Shown here: in pieces, positions 56,466 through 64,000 of the stretch
Position numbering within the stretch: the first letter of the stretch is position 1
How the letters are laid out: each line of letters begins with the position of its first letter
Assembly (NCBI GenBank): GCA_036322835.1
Contig: AP027304.1
Coordinates: 620,001 to 684,000 of the forward strand
Direction: 5' to 3'
Source of the DNA: Tenuifilaceae bacterium CYCD
GTDB lineage: Bacteria; Bacteroidota; Bacteroidia; Bacteroidales; Tenuifilaceae
Length of the DNA: 64,000 bases
Program-made: the position numbers and the translations under genes
Notes under the pieces: generated by a model
What the model saw: the letters and a program-made list of their open reading frames with translations, nothing else
Databases searched by the model: none
What the model was told of the DNA's origin: nothing

Positions 56466-57512
56466 CTACTTAACAAATCGATTAATTTCCTCAACCTGAA
56501 TATCCAATTTTAACGTGTCACTATCAAAATTGATGCCGTTAATATTTAACTTAGCGGTAAACGAAGCTATTTCTCTTGTAAGAGTAGTTAATTCCGATGA
56601 GTACTGCTCCCCTAAGTTTTTAAGTTTTATGCTATTTTGCTGGCTATTTAATGTTAAATAGTTAAGCAGTTGACGAGTATAAATACTCCACAAACCATTA
56701 TAGCTGGTAAATGGATGACGTGGTGTTGTCCAACTTGGCGAAGCATAAGTATAGACATAAACCGGATAATCATTTTCCTGCTCATTGTAGGCAGAGTATG
56801 AAAGGAATCTACTTCCTTTCTCACGGTATAAATAATGTGCCTTTGATTGTTCTTCCTGGTTGGGCTTATAGATGCTCATCATTTCATATTCGGCCTGATC
56901 CTCATACGCATCATCTACACTTGCCTCAATAAGAAGGGTAGTACCAACCGCCGTTAAATTGATAGAATCATTTGCCGAGGATAACGCTGGCATATACTTG
57001 AGCAATACCATATACTCATTGTACCTTGTTATGTGTGTATCAACTACAGCAAACATTTCATTGTTAACAGCCGAGGAAGCCGATATCTTAAAGTAAGTAT
57101 CGAAACGTTGGCGTAAATTGGTATATCGTCCATCTTCCTGTGCCGATGTGTAAATATCCCTGAAGTATTGAATCTTCGCATTCGAGAATAATAAAGCATT
57201 CGATTTTGCCCTGATAATAGCAAGTTCTTTTGCTTTTTCTATTTCCATGTCGGGATCGGATAATCCCATTGCGTAAAGTTCTGCTCCCGAAGCCGGAATT
57301 GTAAAAAACCAAGTTGGCAATGTATCGGGGTAATAGCTCAGCATTTTTACATTCTTAAACTTTCCTGAATTCTCCGATGCTTTAACGCCAGCGGTTTCCT
57401 TATCGAAAACTTTATTGAAATTCTGCTGATTTTGCGCAACCAGTAACTTGTTTTGCACTAAAAGACTAATAAGTAGTATAAGGCAAAAAACATTTGTGTA
57501 AACTTTAGTCAT
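56466..57512 (-). CDS. Exported LPP20-like protein with unique C-terminus
   Basis: The 348-residue protein has a signal peptide (MTKVYTNVFCLILLISLLVQ then LLVAQ). The segment LPTWFFTIPASGAELYAMGLSDPDMEIEKAKELAIIRAKSNALL resembles the LPP20 domain, as in the short protein at 36129. Only the first half matches; residues from about 210 on (YKPNQEEQSKAHYLYREKG) are unassigned. The gene precedes the caspase-like gene by 75 bp on the same strand and is likely cotranscribed with it. Confidence 0.65.
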   Translation of the reverse strand: MTKVYTNVFCLILLISLLVQNKLLVAQNQQNFNKVFDKETAGVKASENSGKFKNVKMLSYYPDTLPTWFFTIPASGAELYAMGLSDPDMEIEKAKELAIIRAKSNALLFSNAKIQYFRDIYTSAQEDGRYTNLRQRFDTYFKISASSAVNNEMFAVVDTHITRYNEYMVLLKYMPALSSANDSINLTAVGTTLLIEASVDDAYEDQAEYEMMSIYKPNQEEQSKAHYLYREKGSRFLSYSAYNEQENDYPVYVYTYASPSWTTPRHPFTSYNGLWSIYTRQLLNYLTLNSQQNSIKLKNLGEQYSSELTTLTREIASFTAKLNINGINFDSDTLKLDIQVEEINRFVK

Positions 57513-57725
57513 AAAAAAAGTTTTTGATTATAAAGATATGGAATAAAGATAATGAACTCGATCATGGTCATTCTTTTTTTACGTAAATAGATTATGAATT
57601 TACGAATTGCTTTTTGACGTTGACGATCCTCCTTGATTATTTGTTGCAGTTTATAAATAATTCTGAATTCAAATTAATTTTTGGTCTTTATATAATACTT
57701 TTACTGCTAAATAAAATACAATGCA

Positions 57726-59183
57726 ATGGAACTAATATACTTGTTTATAGGCTTACTGATTGGAATATTAATTGCTTGGCTTTTTATAAGAGCCAAGTAC
57801 GGAAATGTTTTAAGTAGTAAGTCCCAGGTTGAGGAGATGAACACAACAATTAATTCGTTGAATACCGAGCTAAGCCTTACTCACGATAGGCTTAAGCGAA
57901 ATGATGAATTAATTCAACGGTTACAGCAGGATGTAGCAAAAAAAGAGGAGGATCAACTGAGTACGATTTCTCAACTGTCAATGTACCAAACTCGTTATCA
58001 AAGCGCCAATGAGCAGGCTGAGCAGATCAGAACAGATCGAGAAGCAATAAAAAACGAGCTGAACAAGCAGTCCGAACTGCTGAATCAATCCCGAATTAGA
58101 GCAATTGAACTGGAAAAAGAGAATAAGTACCTACAGGAGGCCCTCGAAAAACAAAAGAAAGATTTGGAGGAAATTGGGAATCAATTCTCCAAGGAATTCC
58201 GGTTACTGGCCGATCAAATTCTGGAGGATAAATCGCAACGATTTACCAAGATAAATCAGGATAACATCGACCGTTTACTCAAGCCGCTAGACGAGAATAT
58301 TAAACAGTTCCAAAAACAGGTTCAGGAAGTTTACGAGAAGGAAAGCCGCGAAAGATTCTCGCTTGGCGAAAAGGTGAAGGAATTAAGTGAACTTAACCAA
58401 ACTATCAGCAAGGAAGCAAAAAATCTAACCGAAGCCCTAAAAGGACAAGTTAAAACGCAGGGGAACTGGGGAGAAATGATTCTTGAATCAATCCTCAACA
58501 AGTCCGGCTTAGTAAAGGGACGAGAGTATACAACCCAGGAATCGTTAAAGGATGAGGAAGGAAAGCGTTTTCAGCCCGACGTAATAATTTCATACCCCGA
58601 TAAGCGAAAAGTTGTTATCGACTCAAAAGTTTCACTTATCGCTTACGACCGTTATTGCACCGCAACCAATTCCGATGAGCAGAAAAAAGCCATTGACGAA
58701 TTACTCCGCTCGCTCCGTAACCATGTAGATGGCCTTTCTGGAAAAAACTATTCCGACCTGGTTGGTTCTTTAGATTTTGTAATGATGTTCATACCCATTG
58801 AACCAGCCTTTATGATTGCCATGGAGGCCGATCACGATATTTGGACATACGCTTACAATAAGCGCGTTTTACTAATTAGTCCAACCAACCTAATTGCCGC
58901 CTTAAAATTAATTTACGATTTATGGCAACACGAATACAGGAACCAAAATGCTTTAGAGATAGCCAAAAGAGGCGGACAACTCTACGACAAATTTGTAAAC
59001 TTCGTTGAGAACTTCAAGTCCGTTGGGGATAGCCTTTCTAAAGCTCAAAAAACCTACGATTCCGCCTTTAACCAGTTAAAGGACGGGCGAGGAAGCTTAA
59101 TCACGCAAGCACAACAGCTCAAAGAACTAGGGGTGAAAGCCAGTAAAAGCATTCCTGAAGATATGACTAATGGAGTAGATTAA
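57726..59183 (+). CDS. rmuC: DNA recombination protein RmuC
   Basis: The 485-residue protein has one N-terminal membrane segment (LIYLFIGLLIGILIAWLFI), then a long coiled coil (about 25-170) and the RmuC nuclease-like core with LKGQVKTQGNWGEMILESIL, FQPDVIISYPDKRKVVIDSK and a PIEPAF segment. RmuC limits recombination at inverted repeats in E. coli; its mechanism is not known. It is complete. Confidence 0.95.
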   Translation: MELIYLFIGLLIGILIAWLFIRAKYGNVLSSKSQVEEMNTTINSLNTELSLTHDRLKRNDELIQRLQQDVAKKEEDQLSTISQLSMYQTRYQSANEQAEQIRTDREAIKNELNKQSELLNQSRIRAIELEKENKYLQEALEKQKKDLEEIGNQFSKEFRLLADQILEDKSQRFTKINQDNIDRLLKPLDENIKQFQKQVQEVYEKESRERFSLGEKVKELSELNQTISKEAKNLTEALKGQVKTQGNWGEMILESILNKSGLVKGREYTTQESLKDEEGKRFQPDVIISYPDKRKVVIDSKVSLIAYDRYCTATNSDEQKKAIDELLRSLRNHVDGLSGKNYSDLVGSLDFVMMFIPIEPAFMIAMEADHDIWTYAYNKRVLLISPTNLIAALKLIYDLWQHEYRNQNALEIAKRGGQLYDKFVNFVENFKSVGDSLSKAQKTYDSAFNQLKDGRGSLITQAQQLKELGVKASKSIPEDMTNGVD

Positions 59184-59299
59184 AACTTTTATCTCGAAAA
59201 AATGTTTTTAACATTATTGACGAACTGTTTTAATAAATTGTGATATTTGCTTTTTGTAAAGTTGTCTCAAAATTGATGTTTGATAACTAGATTCTTTTT

Positions 59300-60217
59300 A
59301 TGATTTCAATCTGCATACCAATATATAATTTTGATGTAACCGAACTAGTTGATGAATTGCTCAAACAGGCAAATCATTTAAACTACCCGGTAGAGGTTTT
59401 GCTTTTTGACGATCATTCACAGAACTTTTACCGTGAGCGTAACTCTCTGCTGGCATCGCGGAGCAACGTTAACTATCTAGATTTTGACTTTAACATTGGT
59501 CGTTCAAAAATCAGGAATCGCCTTGGTGATATAGCAACAGGGCAATGGTTACTTTTTCTCGATTGCGACGTAGTTATTGATAATCCTGATTTCCTGAAAC
59601 GATATATCGATAATTTAACCAAAGCCAAGGTTATTTGTGGAGGAAGAAAGTACGGATCTCGACCATTTAGGCACGAACTACTTTTACGCTGGAAATACGG
59701 AGTTGGACGCGAATGTAAAACAGCATTCTATAGGCAGGTAAATCCCTACAGCTCATTTATAAGTGGAAATTTTCTTATCGATTACGATACTTTCCATAAT
59801 GTACGTTTCAACGAAGAACTCTCCGGCTACGGACATGAAGATACCTTGCTTGGATTAGATTTGAAGAAGCATAAAGTGGAAATCCTACACATAGATAATC
59901 CTGCCGTACACCTGGGACTGGATCCAAATTACGAGTATATTACAAAATCGGAACAGGGTGTGATGAATTTGGCCAAAATTCTTCACATCATGCCTTGCAT
60001 GCGGAGAGACATCGAAAAATCCATAAAACTTCTGAAAGTTTTTAAATTTTTACGGCATATTGGAATGTTATATCCGCTACGCTGGGTATTTAAAGCATTA
60101 AACCCCTTAATCAAAAAAAGGTTGTGCGGATATAATCCATCAATCATCCTACTCGACATTTATAAATTATCGCTACTAGCAAAAATTTACAGCCCTAAAT
60201 GGAAGAATATTGAGTGA
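59300..60217 (+). CDS. Family 2 glycosyltransferase
   Basis: The 305-residue protein has a GT-A fold. It starts ISICIPIYNFDVTELVDELL, with nucleotide-binding DDHS, the DxD-type metal motif in LLFLDCDVVI, and an acceptor-side region with SGYGHEDTLLG. It transfers a sugar from a nucleotide donor, probably to a surface glycan, but no other polysaccharide gene is near. It converges on der. Confidence 0.85.
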   Translation: MISICIPIYNFDVTELVDELLKQANHLNYPVEVLLFDDHSQNFYRERNSLLASRSNVNYLDFDFNIGRSKIRNRLGDIATGQWLLFLDCDVVIDNPDFLKRYIDNLTKAKVICGGRKYGSRPFRHELLLRWKYGVGRECKTAFYRQVNPYSSFISGNFLIDYDTFHNVRFNEELSGYGHEDTLLGLDLKKHKVEILHIDNPAVHLGLDPNYEYITKSEQGVMNLAKILHIMPCMRRDIEKSIKLLKVFKFLRHIGMLYPLRWVFKALNPLIKKRLCGYNPSIILLDIYKLSLLAKIYSPKWKNIE

Positions 60218-60224
60218 TCAAGCA

Positions 60225-60254
60225 AAAACCCTTGCAGATGCAAGGGTTTTTTAT
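60225..60254 (+). terminator. Terminator of the glycosyltransferase gene
   Basis: AAAACCCTTGC (60225-60235) pairs with GCAAGGGTTTT (60240-60250) around a 4-nt loop and runs into a T tract. It begins 8 bp after the stop codon and lies just beyond the der stop codon, so it may serve both strands. Confidence 0.9.
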
Positions 60255-60261
60255 TTGATTT

Positions 60262-61575
60262 TTACTTTGATTTAGCCCTAAAGTAAATCTGTAAAGGAAC
60301 TCCCGAAAAGTTGAACGTTTCACGGAGTTTATTCTCCATATAACGCCTGTAAGGATCGCGAATATACTGAGGTAAATTGCAGAAGAATGCAAACGAAGGT
60401 GTTTGAGTTGGCAGCTGAGTTACATACTTAATCTTTATGTACTTACCCTTGTATGCAGGCGGCTGCTGAATCTCAAGTGCTGTTTGCAAGAACTCATTCA
60501 ACTTGGATGTCGCAATTTTTTGCTTACGGTTTTCGTAAACCTGTGTAACTGTCTCAAGCACCTTGTGGATTCGTTGCTTGGTTAACGCCGATGCAAAAAC
60601 TATTGGTACATCCTGGAATGGAGCAATTCTCTCCTTAATTGCATTAGCATATTCAACAGTTGTGTTATTGTTTTTTTCAACCAAATCCCACTTATTTACA
60701 ACTATAACAACGCCCTTTTTATTCTTAACAATCAGATTGAAAATATTCAGATCCTGCCCCTCCATGCCTAGCGTGGCGTCGAGTAAAAGTAAACAAACAT
60801 CAGAATTTTCGATGGTTCTGATTGATCGGACTACTGAATAGAACTCCAAATCTTCGTTTACTCTTGTTTTACGACGTAAACCGGCAGTGTCAACAATTAT
60901 AAAGTTGTGACCGAACTTGTTGTAGTGCGTATCGATGGCATCGCGTGTTGTACCTGCAATTGGTGTAACAATATTACGATCCTCGCCTATTAATGAATTG
61001 ATAAGCGAAGATTTTCCAACATTAGGACGACCAACTACAGCAATTTTTGGAATATCCAAGGTTTCGGGCTCTTCGGGAACAGGCTTAAAGTTTTTCACAA
61101 CCTCATCGAGCAAATCACCAGTTCCTGAACCACTGATTGAAGATATGCAGTAAGGCGTACCCAGTCCGAAACTGTAAAAATCGTTTGCATCGTACTGAAG
61201 ATCGTTGTTATCGACTTTGTTGGCAACAAGGTAAACCTGTTTTTTTGAGCGACGAAGAATTTCGGCTACAGCCTGATCCATATCGGTTATACCAACCTTA
61301 ACGTCAACAAGGAATAGAATTGTATCGGCTTCCTCAATGGCTAGTTTTACTTGCTTACGGATTTCCTCCTCAAAAATATCGTCAGAGTTAATCACGTAGC
61401 CACCAGTATCAATAACTGAGAATTCAACCCCATTCCAATCGGACTTGCCGTATATTCTATCGCGGGTAACACCTGCCACCTCGTCAACAATGGCATGTCG
61501 CCCAGAAACCAAGCGATTAAAGAATGTTGACTTTCCAACATTCGGGCGGCCTACTATTGCTACTATATTTCCCAT
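60262..61575 (-). CDS. der: Ribosome biogenesis GTPase Der (EngA)
   Basis: The 437-residue protein has two GTPase domains, each with a full set of G motifs. Their P-loops are [14 protein letters not shown] and [14 protein letters not shown]. The C-terminal KH-like domain ends [21 protein letters not shown]. Der is needed for maturation of the 50S subunit. It is the last gene of a minus-strand group rluB-era-der, separated from era by a 96-bp gap that holds an imperfect inverted repeat. Confidence 0.97.
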   Translation of the reverse strand: MGNIVAIVGRPNVGKSTFFNRLVSGRHAIVDEVAGVTRDRIYGKSDWNGVEFSVIDTGGYVINSDDIFEEEIRKQVKLAIEEADTILFLVDVKVGITDMDQAVAEILRRSKKQVYLVANKVDNNDLQYDANDFYSFGLGTPYCISSISGSGTGDLLDEVVKNFKPVPEEPETLDIPKIAVVGRPNVGKSSLINSLIGEDRNIVTPIAGTTRDAIDTHYNKFGHNFIIVDTAGLRRKTRVNEDLEFYSVVRSIRTIENSDVCLLLLDATLGMEGQDLNIFNLIVKNKKGVVIVVNKWDLVEKNNNTTVEYANAIKERIAPFQDVPIVFASALTKQRIHKVLETVTQVYENRKQKIATSKLNEFLQTALEIQQPPAYKGKYIKIKYVTQLPTQTPSFAFFCNLPQYIRDPYRRYMENKLRETFNFSGVPLQIYFRAKSK

Positions 61576-61601
61576 AATTAGTTTAATGTTTAATTTCAGA
61601 A

Positions 61602-61659
61602 TCTAGACGTCAGACATCAGAATTCAGAATTTGCTTTTATCTGATGTCTTGTGTCTAGA
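61602..61659. repeat. Imperfect inverted repeat between era and der
   Basis: The 20-nt arms at 61602-61621 and 61640-61659 match at 17 of 20 positions when one is reversed and complemented; both hold TCTAGAC and GACATCAGA-type blocks. Related TCT/AGA-rich sequence is found at 62556-62605 (between rluB and era) and at about 35560-35592. The form suggests a short dispersed intergenic repeat. It may also shape the operon transcript. Confidence 0.5.
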
Positions 61660-61671
61660 ATCTTCGGTCTT

Positions 61672-62553
61672 CTACAAATTATACCCAAAGCGTTTAAGCT
61701 TTTTGTCATCGTTGCGCCAATTGGGATCAACTTTCACATAAAGTTCAAGGAAAACTTTTTTCTCCAAAAACTTCTCCAAATCTAAACGAGCCTCGGTACC
61801 AACCTTCTTAAGCATCTTTCCTTGATGTCCAATCACAATCGATTTTTGCGATTCTCTATCAACGTAGATAATTGCTCTAATCCTATCAATCCGTGCTTCT
61901 TCCTTGTACTCTTCAATATCAACCTCAACGGAGTAAGGAATCTCCTTTTGGTATGCAGTTAGAATTTTTTCACGAATAATCTCCGATGCAAAAAACCTTA
62001 AGGTTTTATCGGTGAGTGTATCCTTAGGAAAAAACTCAGGACCCTCGGGTAGTTGCTCACTTACCATCGTAATTAGGGCCTCGGTGTTAAACTTATGCAA
62101 GGCCGATATAGGTAGAATTTTTGCTTCAGGCAGAATTTCAGTCCATTGAGCAACCAATGCTGCGACCTTTTCCTGATCGGATAAATCGACCTTGTTGATT
62201 GCAAGAATAATAGGAGCACCAAGCTGTTTAAGTCTATTCAAAAACTCCTCGTTTTTGTTTGGTGTTTCAACGGTATCGGTGATATAGAGAATTACATCGG
62301 CATCCTCCAGCGCCGACTCCACAAACTTCATCATTGCAGACTGTAGCTTGTAGGCTGGCTTAAGAATACCAGGAGTATCGGAGTACACAATTTGGAAATC
62401 CTCGCCATTTACAATACCCATAATACGATGACGGGTTGTTTGCGCCTTACTGGTTATGATGGAAAGCTTTTCGCCTACCAATGCATTCATCAGCGTTGAT
62501 TTTCCAACATTTGGACTACCAATTATATTTACAAAACCTGAACGGTGTGCCAT
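61672..62553 (-). CDS. era: GTPase Era
   Basis: The 293-residue protein has one GTPase domain (P-loop GSPNVGKSTLMNAL, SDTPGIL, NKVD) and a C-terminal KH domain (ESQKSIVIGHQGKMLKKVG then LELYVKVDPNWRND). Era binds the 3' end of 16S rRNA and helps assemble the 30S subunit. It lies between rluB and der in the same direction. Confidence 0.97.
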   Translation of the reverse strand: MAHRSGFVNIIGSPNVGKSTLMNALVGEKLSIITSKAQTTRHRIMGIVNGEDFQIVYSDTPGILKPAYKLQSAMMKFVESALEDADVILYITDTVETPNKNEEFLNRLKQLGAPIILAINKVDLSDQEKVAALVAQWTEILPEAKILPISALHKFNTEALITMVSEQLPEGPEFFPKDTLTDKTLRFFASEIIREKILTAYQKEIPYSVEVDIEEYKEEARIDRIRAIIYVDRESQKSIVIGHQGKMLKKVGTEARLDLEKFLEKKVFLELYVKVDPNWRNDDKKLKRFGYNL

Positions 62554-62606
62554 TTCTTAGATTCTAGATATTAGACATAAAACATTAGATGAACAATCTA
62601 AAAAAA

Positions 62607-64000
62607 TTAGAATCTATTCATTTTGATCATATTTACCTCTTTTTGAGTCAGGAATCGCCACTTTCCACGGGGTAAATTCTTCTTGGTTAGCCCCGCAAAG
62701 TAAACTCTGTCGAGTTTTACAACCCTGTAGAAAAGCGATTCAAATATGCGTCGTACCACTCTGTTTTGTCCGGTGTGAATTTCCACGCCAACTTCGGTTC
62801 CATCACTTTCCTCGGTATAATCAACTGCATCAACCTTAAGAATTTCACCATCAACTTCAACACCGTTACGGATCTTCTCCAAATCCTCAAACGATACTTT
62901 CTTATCGAGCTCTACGTAATAAATTTTCCTTTTCAAAAAACTAGGATGGGTTAACTTTTTGGTCATTTCACCATCGTTAGTAAGAAGTAGTACGCCTGTA
63001 CTATTTCTGTCCAATCGTCCAACTGGATAAACCCGCTCATCGCAAGCACCATCAATTAAATCCATTACAGTGCGCTTTGCGTGCGGATCGTCAACGGTTG
63101 TAACGTAATCCTTTGGCTTATTCAAAAGGATGTATACCTTACGTTCCGCATCAAGGGTTTTGCCCTTATAGCAAATTTCGTCCTGCGGATTTACTCTTGA
63201 TCCCAATTGGGTAATAACCTCGCCATTTACCGAAATCATACCACCCTGAATTAACTCATCGGCCTCGCGACGGCTGCAAAGACCCGAATTAGCGATATAC
63301 TTGTTTAGACGGATTAAACCATCATCCTCCCTCTCAGGATTCTCTGCTTTTGCAGATTCTCTCCTAGGTTTAGATTCTGGTAAATAATCGTCGTTGTTTT
63401 TTTTCTTAAAAGTTCTTGGTTTGTATCCCGATGCATTATCGGATTCCTCCGAACGTTTCGATTTTGACGAAAACCTATCTCCCCTATCCATACGATCACC
63501 AGATTTCTCGAAACGACTTGGTTTTGATCCAAATCTATCGCCACGCTCTTTGGTTTCCTCGTTACTCCTTGAACCAAAACGACTCTTACTACTAGATCGC
63601 TCTTCGCTTTTGTCAAAACGGCTTGGTTTATCGGAGAATCGGCTTTTACTTGGGCGCTCGCCTCTATCTTCTGTGCGGTATGGTCGTGCATTAAAACCAC
63701 CTACATTTGGAGTCTCGTCTTTATCATCAAAACGGCTAGGCTTTGCTGAAAAACCCTCTTTCCTTGGACGTTCATCACGATCCTCAGAACGTTTCGATTT
63801 AGTCGAAAAATGCTCCTTGTTCTCGTTTTCCTCAAAAGAATCCTCCCTATTATCGGGAGCAAAACGATTGCGGAAAGGAACTTCCTCTGTGTTTTTAATC
63901 TTTAATGTTCTTGGCTTATAGCTACTTCCACCCTCTTGCTCATCTTCACGACGAGGTTTCCGAGGTTTATCGAATGATTTTTCTTTTGAAGTAAAGCTTT
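62607..64000 (-). CDS. rluB: RluB/RsuA-family pseudouridine synthase with long repetitive N-terminus (5' end outside window)
   Basis: The catalytic part (from about 63316 down) has an S4 domain (IRLNKYIANSGLCSRREADELI) and the RsuA-type synthase with catalytic Asp in YPVGRLDRNSTGVLLL. Upstream of ATG 63491 the same frame has no stop to the window edge, so the true start lies outside. The encoded N-terminus, at least 220 residues here, is rich in Arg, Lys, Ser, Glu and Phe. It repeats short units: KPSRF occurs at about 63727, 63622 and 63520, and YKPRT(L/F)K at 63919 and 63424. Such tails probably bind rRNA. ATG 63491 as start would cut the repeats in half. Confidence 0.88.
   Translation of the reverse strand, partial: SFTSKEKSFDKPRKPRREDEQEGGSSYKPRTLKIKNTEEVPFRNRFAPDNREDSFEENENKEHFSTKSKRSEDRDERPRKEGFSAKPSRFDDKDETPNVGGFNARPYRTEDRGERPSKSRFSDKPSRFDKSEERSSSKSRFGSRSNEETKERGDRFGSKPSRFEKSGDRMDRGDRFSSKSKRSEESDNASGYKPRTFKKKNNDDYLPESKPRRESAKAENPEREDDGLIRLNKYIANSGLCSRREADELIQGGMISVNGEVITQLGSRVNPQDEICYKGKTLDAERKVYILLNKPKDYVTTVDDPHAKRTVMDLIDGACDERVYPVGRLDRNSTGVLLLTNDGEMTKKLTHPSFLKRKIYYVELDKKVSFEDLEKIRNGVEVDGEILKVDAVDYTEESDGTEVGVEIHTGQNRVVRRIFESLFYRVVKLDRVYFAGLTKKNLPRGKWRFLTQKEVNMIKMNRF

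Noticed and set aside
57614-57817. A short plus-strand frame overlapping the start of rmuC
   Set aside because: It overlaps rmuC in another frame, has no homologue features and sits across the likely promoter.
63394-63921. A 175-codon plus-strand frame at the right edge
   Set aside because: It is the mirror of the repetitive minus-strand RluB tail, whose codons produce long open frames on the other strand.

Overview
The window looks like a chromosomal segment of a Bacteroidota bacterium, probably order Bacteroidales. Several things point there: a single-chain SecD-SecF fusion, many secreted proteins of PorT-like, GIN/DUF2807, DUF4783, DUF6265, PD40 and LPP20-like types, a family 92/2/20 glycoside hydrolase locus, a LytTR regulator remnant, and repeated -7 boxes of the form TAnnTTTG at the right place ahead of genes with little sign of Shine-Dalgarno sites. 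No tRNA, rRNA, CRISPR array, integrase or intact insertion sequence was seen.

Layout. 1-1097: the right part of an arsenical-type operon (ArsR repressor, small CXXC redox protein, ArsF-like protein cut by the window edge), with two identical-format operators ahead of arsR. 1164-8286: an unknown secreted protein, an RlmD/TrmA-like RNA methyltransferase, a secreted Ntn hydrolase overlapping a class III sirtuin, then a run of envelope proteins (beta-barrel, PagL-like lipid A deacylase, GIN-domain lipoprotein, retropepsin-like protease). 8444-14601: secDF and mutS, with a 0.5 kb gap between them that contains an orphan terminator. 14657-30601: a glycan catabolic region. The lacI-MFS-ROK-GH2-GH92 genes look like one transcription unit on the minus strand; a GH20 hexosaminidase lies further along. 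Together these could strip mannose and GlcNAc from N-glycan-like chains, import the sugar, and phosphorylate it. An acyl ligase-ACP-acyltransferase fusion, a PD40 protein and a TapB-like protein sit inside the same stretch.

31570-35499 is the most unusual region. A LytTR response regulator has lost its receiver domain at a REP-like palindrome. Immediately beside it, divergently, are gatE and gatD, encoding the Glu-tRNA(Gln) amidotransferase known mainly from archaea. 35623-45337 holds small secreted proteins, a POT-like transporter, a very large NtrY-like histidine kinase with rlmH, and a DUF4783-nadC-yihY-pdxH operon. 45340-53606 holds a six-PAS hybrid kinase, glnA and valS, all on the minus strand. 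53746-57512 is an exported caspase-like protease flanked by an LPP20-like protein and a coiled-coil protein. 57726-64000 holds rmuC, a family 2 glycosyltransferase and a minus-strand der-era-rluB group. The RluB-like enzyme has a long, low-complexity, repeat-bearing N-terminal extension that is still open at the right edge.

All family names come from reading motifs by eye; no database search was run.
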